From NCBI RefSeq assembly GCF_002632465.1, contig NZ_NIBS01000014.1, positions 46,483 to 110,482 on the forward strand: 64,000 bases of DNA, given 5' to 3'. Numbering within the stretch: the stretch's first letter is position 1; every line of letters starts with the position of its first letter. Position numbers and translations under genes: made by a program. The stretch is from Xenorhabdus budapestensis. Lineage in GTDB: Bacteria; Pseudomonadota; Gammaproteobacteria; Enterobacterales; Enterobacteriaceae. Positions 37,001 to 44,200 of the stretch are shown in pieces. The notes beneath the pieces were generated by a model. The model ran no database searches. It was given only the letters and a program-made list of their open reading frames with translations, and had not been told where the DNA came from.

Positions 37001-38147
37001 ATGGCTGACTGATGTAGCAGATATTGGTGTGTTCAACGAATATGGCCCCACAGAGACGGTTGTCGGGTGTTGTGTTCATCGTGCAGATAAACATCAGGAC
37101 TTACAGGGCACGATGCCGATTGGTCTGCCAATCGCTAATACTCGCCTGTTTGTACTTAATGAAGATTTGTCTCCAACCCCATTCGGCATGGCAGGAGAGT
37201 TGTATATCGGTGGATTGGGTGTGGCAAGAGGTTATTGGAATCGCCCTGAATTAACCGCAGAAAAATTCATCACGATATCAATTCCACAGGGGGGCATCTC
37301 ACAAGAAGGTATGTCACAAGAGGAAGTGCCACACGAAAAAGTGCGGATTTATCGCACAGGAGATCGGGTCTGCGCCTTGCCGGATGGTGAATTGCTCTAT
37401 CTCGGTCGTTGTGACCGACAAATCAAACTGCGTGGCTATCGTATTGAACCGGGAGAGATTGAATCTCAACTTATGCAGCATCCCCACGTTCAGCAAAGTG
37501 CTGTGCTGGCTTATTCAGGACTTGCTAATGCTGACAAACCGGGCGAGATACAGCTAATAGCTTGCGTGTCCCTTAAATCAGCAGCGAAAGCCAATGCTGT
37601 ATCTTCAGAGCCATTTTCAGGACAGATGTCAGAACAAATACTTGATTTTCTCAGCAGACAATTGCCCACGCATATGCTGCCGAGCGCCATTGTACTGTTG
37701 GATGAGATGCCTCAAACCACGAATGGCAAGATTGATTATCAGGCTTTGTTGGTGCGTTTGCCGGAATATTTGTCTGAGTTGCAGCAGAAAGCATTACAGC
37801 AGAAAAAACAGGAGGGCAGCGTTTTACATATCCCGCAAACACCGCTGGAAAGCCGTCTCAGGGATATCTGGAGTGAGGTACTGCAACAACAACAGATTGG
37901 ATGTGACCAGAATTTCTTTGCTTTAGGAGGGCACTCATTACACGCCTTACGCATTGCTGCCCGTATTGAACAGCAACTGGCAGTCAGGATCTCTCTGGCT
38001 GAACTTTTGCAATGCCAGACAATTAAACAGCTTGCTCATTTACTGGAGTCTCGTATGACCGGGGGAGATAGCGTTCGTCACAACACGATCTCTCATAACA
38101 CAAGCCCTCAAAACACCATAAAACGTGTCGCACGGGAACGGAAATAA
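25047..38147 (+). CDS. fclI: Four-module NRPS: A-T-C-A-T-C-A-T-E-C-A-T
   Basis: A 4366-residue peptide synthetase that starts the peptide half. It begins with an adenylation domain and no condensation domain, as a loading module should; GAAGGAAG precedes the ATG. Carrier Ser residues: 562, 1622, 2718 and 4297. Condensation second His: 753 (HHLIVDD), 1823 (HHILVDE), 3389 (HHAMLDG). Epimerase His2903 (HHLVIDG) belongs to module 3. Reading specificity positions by hand: module 1 gives DPRHVSLLAK (not decoded); module 2 DTWTLASVGK (closest to Phe-type codes); modules 3 and 4 both DATKVGEVGK (Asn-type). The predicted order is X, aromatic, D-Asn, Asn. Linkers contain several tandem repeats. The C-terminal tail after the last carrier domain should dock to FclJ. 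Confidence 0.92.
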   Translation: MVISTKFERIVVRFPENIAVTQGNESLTYRTLSERVTRLSHTLHHQAESQYVITLMEESISLITAALAIMKTGKVFVPLSPKLPEQRLATLLAQFRGATIITCRQWLPLLEHLSEDYSLVLADEVQENHSIPSLFVGEPASTHNNSGIHHNKPAYVYFTSGSTGQPKAILGREDSLLHFIRWESRELNLTPADKVSQLINQMFDPFLRDMLLPLLNGATLCIPPAHDIRYSPQELLNWIREQQISITHLIPSLFQVLLECPQSSDDLQSLRYAVLSGEMLKGSLVELFYQRQLQHTQLINLYGTTETTLARVYYRVTEKDVQRALIPVGKPIDDTTIVVVDEQGETIPAGTEGEVWISTPFMSAGYLSAESENNLRFITPEKGELAGQPVYRTGDLGRIDEQGDLILLGRNDFQIKINGQRLETAEIESLLEQHPAVQQAIVQAFEQSHKPSQSVRLVAFIRLAPEMTVTAEALDSYLAPNLAAAMRPADYQFLSLFPLLSNGKIDRKALQAPVVSQTYQNRQHIVIPQGERETKLAAIWQSLLHIKQIGRDDSFFALGGDSLQAIRMIAQVREKMGLSLRFGELFQHPTLAQCAAILNVDERSEGIAEEITVIPHTASYEQQGIYLIQQTASSSPIYNMAYAVQWQGALNHQRLQQSLDALIARYDVLRTSFLMQKGDIIAQVAEQLSASPVTAKVIWQDLSQYGSQAQAQAENIISQFATLPFELTEPPLLRMTGLTLRPHSHLIVLVFHHLIVDDESVKRLWDELLENYSLLQAGKALEIQPARYGQREHARLQHQRINGTAGVAARQYWQRQLAGTLPLIQLPYDFPTPAIRSYQGGRLPFSLPTAFHEQIDTLAYQYGVTPYLILQAGFIAFLARYSRQSDILLGTPVSNRHYSEEQQPVGLLFNVLVMRNQVDTSQSFEQLLAQVKSTFIDAIAHQDMPFSQLLPLLKGNLLQNNGEDNHHPGISPLFQTLFTYQNIPVTGKRMGAVQLSPLRQWDMQIAKYELTLEMWREEGELQGIFEYASDRFLPETISRMVENFCHFLPHLIEQPQQAIGRVSLLSPAQQQQLAEWNQTERPFSDNIGIHQLIERQVQRVPEAIAVEFGQQSLTYAELDQCANQLAYFLIQQGVGPEVCVGLSVERSLELVICFLAILKAGGVYVPIDPDYPLDRSRYVIEDAGLHLLVTQDQFMARYQDCNLPLFSLETLMPQLSAFSVENPRVDVRAENTAYIIYTSGSSGKPKGVPIRHRSVCNLAETEVEFLAVPPNSRILQFASFSFDTSIWEILMAFCTGSTLLMAPRLAIMPGPDLLEQLITRRVTHVTLPASALAALPEAELPDLQVLLVAGEACGVDLLHKWVKNRRFINSYGPTEATVGTTNAELTMDDDHIHIGRPIPNSQVWILDEYGAPLPIGVAGELCIGGVGVATGYLHRPELTERSFIPDPFSSRPDARLYRTGDLARYQADGNIDYLGRIDQQIKIRGYRIELGEIESALRQHPAISDAVAMVREDYLNASAIVAYILTQPDTTLDQSQIESHLGRSLPEFMRPSCYVFLNEFPRLPNNKVDRKRFSTPMQQASEAIVEPAQNETERAIIQVWQTLLGHQAIGRNTSFFAAGGHSLLAAKMVAILASQFRLHFKVSDVFICRTPMRLAERVDSTASTGSLNLSVIHDAPLSFAQQRMWFLDQLYPDSCRYHITSIKTFASIKTLAGKENDGNVAEINVEVERIQKSVNLLFRRYPSLNLRLRMEGTTPRQYYSEQSPACPHEIIEVQNEQEWQRQLQQRAAGMMQTPFQLIGQPLYRLLLVTDARQGSALIVCLHHILVDEQALAQLDDELLSLYQSEANGLPEENNLSEESIQQASVPDYLQFAAWERSPEAQQIWHSQLAYWRQVYQQLPPVVTLPQQYHAPVEESKAAYHRLPLSIEQTKALCRLAQQQDTTLFTLLLAAFQILLQRYSSEGDTTGDIVIGIPVSLRDRPELQSVIGLLLNTLAVRQNVDINRPFTEFLFDSAQTLNQAMANKDVPFEQVVDVVLPAEKRSLAPLFRIMFVFNAHQQQANQQLRTYAIDSQPIDNPEAKFDLTLFVQETADNLLLSVEYREACFAPEIVAQLVTHYARLLDSLCRAPDQPVYQLAMLSPQERQQQLSDLNATAQPLLHPVVHQWFEQQVCRTPQAIALCEQYETGLALSYDQLNQHANRLASDLLAQGIGKGSQVGICLPRSAMLVVAILAVLKTGAAYVPVDSTYPAERARFMLEDAQVAQVITTHEQATRLALPSHHIVLLTPGQFTLEPVTLEPVTDNQAVIPNPDIAISPEQPAYILYTSGSTGRPKGVIIPHRGLGNYLQHACEHYGDLTKRGNTFHASISFDATITSLFLPLLQGQTLFILPEEDDIPALVQAWQQLPDLAMAKITPAHLELFSQQLLPEHAGRIPLLVIGGESLSASALRFWRQHAPQVRIINEYGPTEATVGCCIYDILAGDVKGDGALPIGRPIANTRLYLLDECQQLVPFGSVGELYIGGAGVGLGYFNRSDLTESRFITDPFFPLSQEKLYRTGDLARYLPDGNLLFLGRKDQQVKLHGYRIELEEVEAQLAACQGVAQAAAGMRDIYGRQHLVAYLVMNTPAVADLENVRQELNQRLPVHMCPTQWILQETLPLTANGKIDRKVLTQIPLTEQLRHTIRRMPVTALEKQLTEIWQQVLDQENLGIDDDFFVLGGDSILSLQIVFRVREIGLRIAPKMLFDYPTIAGLAAVVTQVNNVDGNAEDNSQPVQGEYALLPIQHWFFAHHHANPHHYNQSYLYALEEGTDIPLLARALALVVNQHDGLRSRFALANGYGPGYGQIGEPVTDWQIEQCQITENPAREALAQAVAERQAQLNIEHGPLLTATHFITTEGDYLLLAVHHLVIDGVSWRIITEDLSYYYRTLLAGENPRLMAKSASLIEWSSHLADYAQSEQSQDEYHFWQQKLNQTVLPLPCDRGEKPFPGLVKESAKYRLALDLTATTNLIQHTGHAYRTHVGDLLLAALAATLQRWSGSELLHVDMEGHGRESLHENVDVSRTVGWFTAIYPLLLSLPASCPPDQLLQLVKEAVRQVPYSGTGYGALRYSRYTQTSTNNQLPVIPAADVCFNYLGQFTRTFHQTPLQGAEDIGLAHRHAADNSRSYALEVDCYIDEGQLQIEWGYNHQCYQHETIDKLAMAMKEQIIRLTEHCMAQTQTTYTPSDFPLTRLNAETLRQLQQRYGVMEDIYPLTYTQEGMLFHSMAGQGSGLYHEQLCFTLSDKKSDENQSYGVDITRLQQAWQQTVAYYPILRSRFEMSLAGEPLQIVMPQQELDWRQHDLRLHNPADVEQHRQNLLAADLAEEFIPEHGALFRITVLQLPAEQIQLLFSHHHAMLDGWSVRLLLTTVESFYYRPADILSPAPAFKSFIRWQQQSRKACQDYWQAQLADVNAVTPLPAAHPVRTASQLKQRHSFSLSTELSGQLAETGRRHRLTISTLIQGAWALLLQRYSQQDECLFGMTVSGRQAELAGIDKMVGLLISTLPIHITSHMNQPVVNWLSAIQQQQREHEKFSDISLADLKSTCGLPTFDTLLVFENYPQSGAQENLFQFTQATESTNYPLVLVTAFSDNLHGELVYDTGLYDATIVARLAEHFIRILTQLMNNMAGVLTDIALLDQQEKQQLLTQWQGPVLPIFAGNVYSLFARQVQRSSQQIAVIDGQKPVSYAELELQVEQISLRLHHSQIHAGDRVALYLPRSLDYIAAMLAVSRMGACYVTIDISYPPERVTYLLSDSQSCLVLTHQALAAALVPEIAVLALDQEPEPVPTCSLSQQSLPPVTDDENGLVYLIYTSGSTGMPKGVMIEHRSLINYLTDTCWRYQVTENTQSLFHSSVSFDATLTSLYLPLLHGGTITVIRDDADIASMAEILQQPLPQSSLPQSSLTQKQGGHLLKITPAHLGILGEYLDAAAKSRVHSLVIGGDALSCETVQEWLTDVADIGVFNEYGPTETVVGCCVHRADKHQDLQGTMPIGLPIANTRLFVLNEDLSPTPFGMAGELYIGGLGVARGYWNRPELTAEKFITISIPQGGISQEGMSQEEVPHEKVRIYRTGDRVCALPDGELLYLGRCDRQIKLRGYRIEPGEIESQLMQHPHVQQSAVLAYSGLANADKPGEIQLIACVSLKSAAKANAVSSEPFSGQMSEQILDFLSRQLPTHMLPSAIVLLDEMPQTTNGKIDYQALLVRLPEYLSELQQKALQQKKQEGSVLHIPQTPLESRLRDIWSEVLQQQQIGCDQNFFALGGHSLHALRIAARIEQQLAVRISLAELLQCQTIKQLAHLLESRMTGGDSVRHNTISHNTSPQNTIKRVARERK
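30147..30182 (+). repeat. 18-bp in-frame duplication in fclI (x2)
   Basis: Two units encode SIKTFA and SIKTLA near the start of the third-module condensation domain. Confidence 0.75.
31911..31940 (+). repeat. 15-bp in-frame duplication in fclI (x2), module 3 A domain
   Basis: ACCTTAGAACCAGTT and ACCTTAGAGCCAGTA both encode TLEPV. It lies in a surface-loop position between early adenylation motifs. Confidence 0.85.
33546..33569 (+). repeat. 12-bp in-frame duplication in fclI (x2), E domain
   Basis: GGGTATGGGCCG and GGGTATGGGCAG encode GYGP and GYGQ in the epimerase domain. Confidence 0.8.
36824..36853 (+). repeat. 15-bp in-frame duplication in fclI (x2), module 4 A domain
   Basis: ATTACCACAGTCTTC and ATTACCACAGTCCTC differ by one base and give a LPQSSLPQSSL loop in the Asn-type adenylation domain. 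Confidence 0.9.
37293..37337 (+). repeat. 15-bp degenerate tandem repeat in fclI (x3), module 4 A domain
   Basis: Units encode GISQE, GMSQE and EVPHE, just before the RTGD adenylation motif. Confidence 0.6.
38076..38120 (+). repeat. 15-bp degenerate tandem repeat in fclI (x3), C-terminal tail
   Basis: Units encode RHNTI, SHNTS and PQNTI in the tail after the last carrier domain of FclI. Confidence 0.6.
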
Positions 38148-38210
38148 AGAACGATAACAATGAAATATGCCCGACACCTGCAAAGTGAAGGGTATTTTGC
38201 CGGAGGTTTT

Positions 38211-41200
38211 ATGCAGGAAAATACATTTCAATTTAAGGCATCCCTAGCGCAAAAACGTTTGTGGTTGCATGAACAACTCGAACAACAATCGGCTATTTAT
38301 CACATTACGACTGCGCTGGTGCTTGAGGGGAAATTGGATATACCGGCACTTCAGCAGGCTATCAGCGATATGGTGGACAGGCATGAGTCTTTCCGTACAG
38401 ATTTTGTTTATCAAGATGGCACGCTTTATCAGCGTTGTCATGAATCGATCTCTTTACCGCTGGTAACGGTTGATTTGTCCATGCTGAGTGAAGAACAGCA
38501 AAAGCAACGCTTACAGCGGGATAACCAGCAGCCATTTAATTTACAACAGGCTCCTTTGTTGCGTTTTACCCTGTATCGTTGTGGAGATAAACACGGAGAA
38601 GATTGCCATTATCTGGTGATGGTACTACACCATATTATTTCTGATGGCTGGTCTGCCGGTATTATCAGTCGTGAACTGACCGCGTGTTATAACGCCCGTC
38701 GGCAGGGCAATGTCCCTGAACTGCCGCCGTTACCTATTCAGTACATTGATTACTCGGAATGGCAGCACCAACAGCATGAAAATACTGAATTTGATACATC
38801 GCTGGCATGGTGGAAAGAAAAACTGTCCGGTGTTGAACCCATCGCTCTGCCTTTTGATTACCCACGCCCTAATCGTTTGAGCCTGCGGGGTAAAACTCAC
38901 TGCTTCACTTTATCGGCTGAATTGACTAACGCCTTGGCACAACAGGCCCAACAACAGAATAAGACGCTATTCTCCACCCTGTTAAGTGCGTTTTACCTGT
39001 TACTTTATCGTTATAGCGGTCAAACCGATCTGGTTGTGGGTTCTCCGGTCTCAGGACGTGGACAACTGGAACTGGAAGGCGTTGTCGGTTTCTTTGTGAA
39101 TACGCTGGCTTACCGGATTGAACTGGAGCCCCACGCCACGTTTGCCGAATTGCAGCAGCAGGTTTTTGATACGGTCCTTGACAGTCTGTCGCATCAACAG
39201 GTGAGTTTTGAACAACTGGTGGAAGCGATCAATCCCAAACGTGACCTGAGCTACTCCCCGTTATTTCAGGTGATGTTCGCTTTCGATGGTTCTGACTCTG
39301 CCGGATGGCAGTTTGATGGAATGAAAGCGACGCCATTCACTTTATTAGGCGATTACGCCAAATTCGATTTGACCTTATCCATGGAAAAAGTGTCAACGGC
39401 CGATGGCGCAGAACAATTGCAGGGTGCGTTTGAATATAGCAGTGATCTGTTCGATGAAGCGACCATCAGGCAATTTGAGACGAATTTCCACTTCCTGTTG
39501 CAGGAAATCGCCCGGAACGCCCAAACCGCGCTGACGGATTATCAGTGTATCAATGAGGCTGAAAAACATTGGCTTCTGCATGAATGGCCGCGCCAACTGA
39601 GTCATCATCCGGTGACACAGACTCTGCATCAGGCGTTTGAACAACAGGTATTGCGTCGTCCGCAGGCTATTGCCCTGAGTGCTGATCATGGCCGGATGCT
39701 GACTTATGAACAGCTTAATCAGCGTGCCAACCAACTGGCACATTATATTCTGCAAATCAGACGGCAAATAGAAGCAACCACAGAGCTTACACCGCGGGTT
39801 GGTCTTTGTCTGGAGCGTGATGAGGAGATGCTGGTGGCTATTCTGGCTGTACTGAAAGCCGGACTGGCCTATTTGCCGATTGATGGCAGCCACGCGCCGG
39901 AACGGGTGCGTTTCTACGTTGAAGATGCCAATGTTCAGTTGGTGATTGGTATCCCCCAATACCGAACCCTGTTTGACCACGAAAAAGTGGACTATCTCTG
40001 CATCGACACGGAAAAAACCTTTATCCAGACCATGTCTCTGGCTAACCCTGATATGCCTTATCAACCGGATGCACTGGCTTATGTCATTTATACCTCAGGC
40101 TCTACTGGTGTCCCGAAAGGGGTGGAAATATCCCATGCCAATGTCATGCGGTTGTTCAGTGCCAGTGAACGCCATTTTACATTTACAGAAAATGATGTCT
40201 GGACACTTTTCCACTCCTGTGCTTTTGATTTCTCCGTATGGGAAATATGGGGGGCGCTATTGTACGGGGGTCGTCTGAGCATAGTGCCTTATTGGGTCAG
40301 CCGTACACCGGGGCACTTCTATCAATGGGTACAACAAGAAAAAGTCACGGTGTTGAATCAGACACCGTCTGCTTTCCTGCTCTTTATTACGGCAGATGAT
40401 CAGTTGAGTGAAGCGAAAAAGAACGAAATGGAACCTTCGTTGTCACTGCGCTATGTGATTTTGGGCGGTGAAGCGCTGGAGCCGGCTAATTTACTGGGCT
40501 GGTTCAAAAAACACGGGGATGAAAAGCCTGAAATCATCAACATGTACGGTATCACCGAAACCACAGTGCATGTGACTTACCGCAGAATTAGGCAGGCTGA
40601 TGCCTTGCAAGGCGGCAAAAGCCCGATTGGTGAAGCGCTGGATGATCTGGAAATTTTCCTGCTGGATAAACAGGGCAAATTGTCCCTGTTGGGCGCAGTG
40701 GGAGAAATGTACGTCGGTGGAGCGGGTGTGGCACGGGGCTATCTGAACCGTCCTGAACTCACAGCACAACGTTTTATCGACAAACGGCAGATTTTCCCAC
40801 AGGCGGAGGCCGGACAGCGGTTATACCGGAGTGGGGATTTGGCCCGTTTACGGCGCGATGGTTCTCTGGAATACCTTGGACGTGCCGATCATCAGGTGAA
40901 GATCCGCGGATTCCGTATTGAACTGGGCGAAATTGAAACAGCCCTGAAACGCATTGACGTCATAGAACAGGCTGTCGTGATGGCTCACCAATATGAAGGT
41001 AATCAGGCTTCTCATCTGGTGGCTTATATCGTACCGGCTTCTCACTCAAGTCCTATATCGTCCGCTGAAACGTTATCAGTTGAAACAATAAGAGCTGAGT
41101 TAAAACGGACACTGCCGGACTATATGTTGCCATCGGCCTTTATTTTCCTTGATGCTCTGCCATTGACCAGTAATGGCAAGATTGATCGTAAGGCGTTACC

Positions 41201-44200
41201 TGCACCGCAGCAAGTACGGCCGCAGCTAGCCAGTGAATATCAGGAAGCACGCAATGAAACAGAGACAGAATTGCTGATGTTATGGCAGGAAACATTGCCA
41301 GTATCCCAGATTGGTATTCACGATAACTTTTTTGCCTTAGGGGGTGACTCTCTGCGTGGTGTGCAATTGACCGGTAAAGCCCAGAATCGTGGCTGGCCCT
41401 TGACGCTGGTGGATCTGTTCCAGCACCAGACTATAGCAGAACTGGCAGCCCTGATTGATGAACGCGGGGCGAATGAACCGAATAAAGAACATCAACAGCC
41501 GGTACAGAGAATTGCTCCGTTCAGTCAGATTTCAGAGAAAGATCGCCAGCGTTTAGGGGAAAACCGGGAAAAAATCATTGATGCCTATCCGCTCAGCCGG
41601 ATGCAGGCCGGTATGTTCTATCACATGAACATGTCTCCTGATGCCAATGTGTATCACTGTACCGGAACTTCCCATCTGCGCGTGAATGGACGGTTTGATG
41701 AGAAGGCATTCATAGAGGCGACAGCTCAGACCGTGGCGGCTCATGATGTACTGCGCACTGCGTTCGATATGGAAAATTACAGCGAACCTCTTCAGTTAGT
41801 TTATCAGTTTGCTGAATTGCCCATTGTTGTTGAAGATTTGCGTCATTTGTCAGAAGAAGAGCAGGATGAGCGGGCAAAAGCGTTACTGGAAGCGGAACGG
41901 GTCAATCCATTTGATCTGCTGAATCCGACACTGTTGCGTTTCTTCATTCAATTACGTACGGATAACTCATTCCAGTTTACGATGACCGAATGTCACCCGG
42001 TCTTTGATGGCTGGAGTTATAACACCATGATCGTGGAAGTGTTCAATCGCTATGCCACGTTAACAGGACAAGCCAGCTGGCAGGCACCGGATAAAAAATC
42101 GCTGGAATACCGTGATTTTATTGCACTGGAACAAGCGGCCATTGCTGATGAGAAACAAAAAGATTACTGGGCTCAGAAACTGGATGATTGCACTATCCTT
42201 GAATTACCCCGTAAACAGCATACGGACGGGATTAATGATGTTGTCGCATCTGCAACCAGTCCGAAATTGAAATCCTTTTCGCTGATACTGGACAGTACTG
42301 TCTATCAGGGATTGCGCCACCTGATGCAACAACTGGGTGTGCCGCTGAAAAGTATCCTGCTGACCGGACATATCAAAGTGATGAGTATTTTCAGCGGAGA
42401 GCATGACATCCTGACAGGGATCACTGCCAATGGTCGCCCGGAAGCTCAGGGCGGCGATCACCTGTATGGCCTGTTCCTTAATATCCTGCCGTTCCGCCAG
42501 ATTTTGACACCCGTTTCCTGGCATGAACTGATCCGACAAGTCTTTGCTAACGAAATTGAAGCGATCCCTTATCGTCGTTACCCGCTAGCGGAAATTCAGC
42601 GTCAATTCGGTCAGCAACCGTTGTTGGATGAAGTCCTGTTTAATTATATTGATTTCCATATTTACGATCAGATGGTGCCGGAAGTAGGGTTGGAGGTTGT
42701 GGACAGGCTGCATACTCAGGATGTTTATGAGGGCACTCACTTTACATTAGATGTACATTTTCAGCATCTGACTCTCTCGTCTGCTTTGGCGAGTGATCAA
42801 ATCTCTGTCCAGCTTGATTATGACGAAAATAAAATCAGCCGTGGATTAGCGGCGAACATGGCTGAATGCTATGCCGCTGTATTTGCTGCTATGGTGGCAG
42901 ATCCACAGGCACTGCACTGTGCCAGCCACTTCCTGCCGATAATCCAACAACGGAAGATTGAAAGTTTCAATCAGGGAGCGCCGGGCTATCAAGGGCAAGA
43001 AACACTGGCAGCGTTGTTTGCTGAACAGGCTGCCCGTACTCCTTCAGCATGCGCGGTTGAATACGGAGATCGGCAACTCAGTTATCTGGAGTTACACCAA
43101 CAATCCAACCAACTGGCCCATTTACTGGCACAAAAAGGGGTAAAACAGGGGCAGTATGTTGCTCTGTTACTGGGACGCAGTATCGAGTTGGTTATTTCGA
43201 TGCTGGCGCTGGTAAAACTCGGCGCGGTTTACCTGCCACTTAATACCGAAGATCCCGATATCCGTCTGATTGAGCAGATCGAAGATACACAATGTGATCT
43301 GCTGATTATTGACAGGCGGATAACAGACAGGTTGTTGCCTTCGATTTCACCTCATCTTCCCCCTATTTTGTGGCTGGATGAAGAGCAGTCCGCATTGGCA
43401 CAGATGCCGGTCACCGATCTGCCGGACAATCTCAGCCATCACGCCGAAAACCAAGCCAATTTACCGGCCTATGTCATGTATACATCAGGTTCTACCGGTA
43501 AACCTAAAGGGGCATTGATCGGGCAGAAAGGCATTATTCGTCTGGTCAAAGATGTCAGTTATATTGACTTCCAAACCTTTGGTCGTTGCCTGCAATTGGC
43601 ATCTGTCAGTTTTGATGCCTCAACATGGGAAATCTGGGGACCGTTGCTGAATGGCGGTTCTATAGTGATCTACCCGCAGGGTGCCATTTCTGTACTCCTG
43701 TTGGAAAAAATCATTAAGGAGTCGGGAGTGGAAAGTCTGTTCCTGACATCTTCATTGTTTAATCTGATTGTTGATGAGCGGCCACAAACACTGCAAACAG
43801 TAAAACAACTTATTTCCGGTGGGGAGGCGATGTCATCATGGCATGCAGCCCGTATTAAGGAGCGCTACCCTGAGCTGCTTCTGATCAATGGCTACGGCCC
43901 GACAGAAAATACCACTTTCACCACCAGCCATTGTTACCGTGCCACAGAAGGTAACAGTGTACCAATCGGCAAACCGAATGAAGGCAATCTGGTCTATATT
44001 CTTGATACCTTCCATCAACCAGTACCTATTGGCACAGCGGGTGAGTTGTACATTGGCGGCGATGGTCTGGCAATGACATATCTGAATCAGGAAAGTCTTT
44101 ATCAAGACCTGTTTATTGAAAACCCGTTCGATAAATCCCTTTCCGCCCGGCTGTATAAAACCGGAGACCGTGGGCGTTATCTTCCTAATGGCGATATTGA

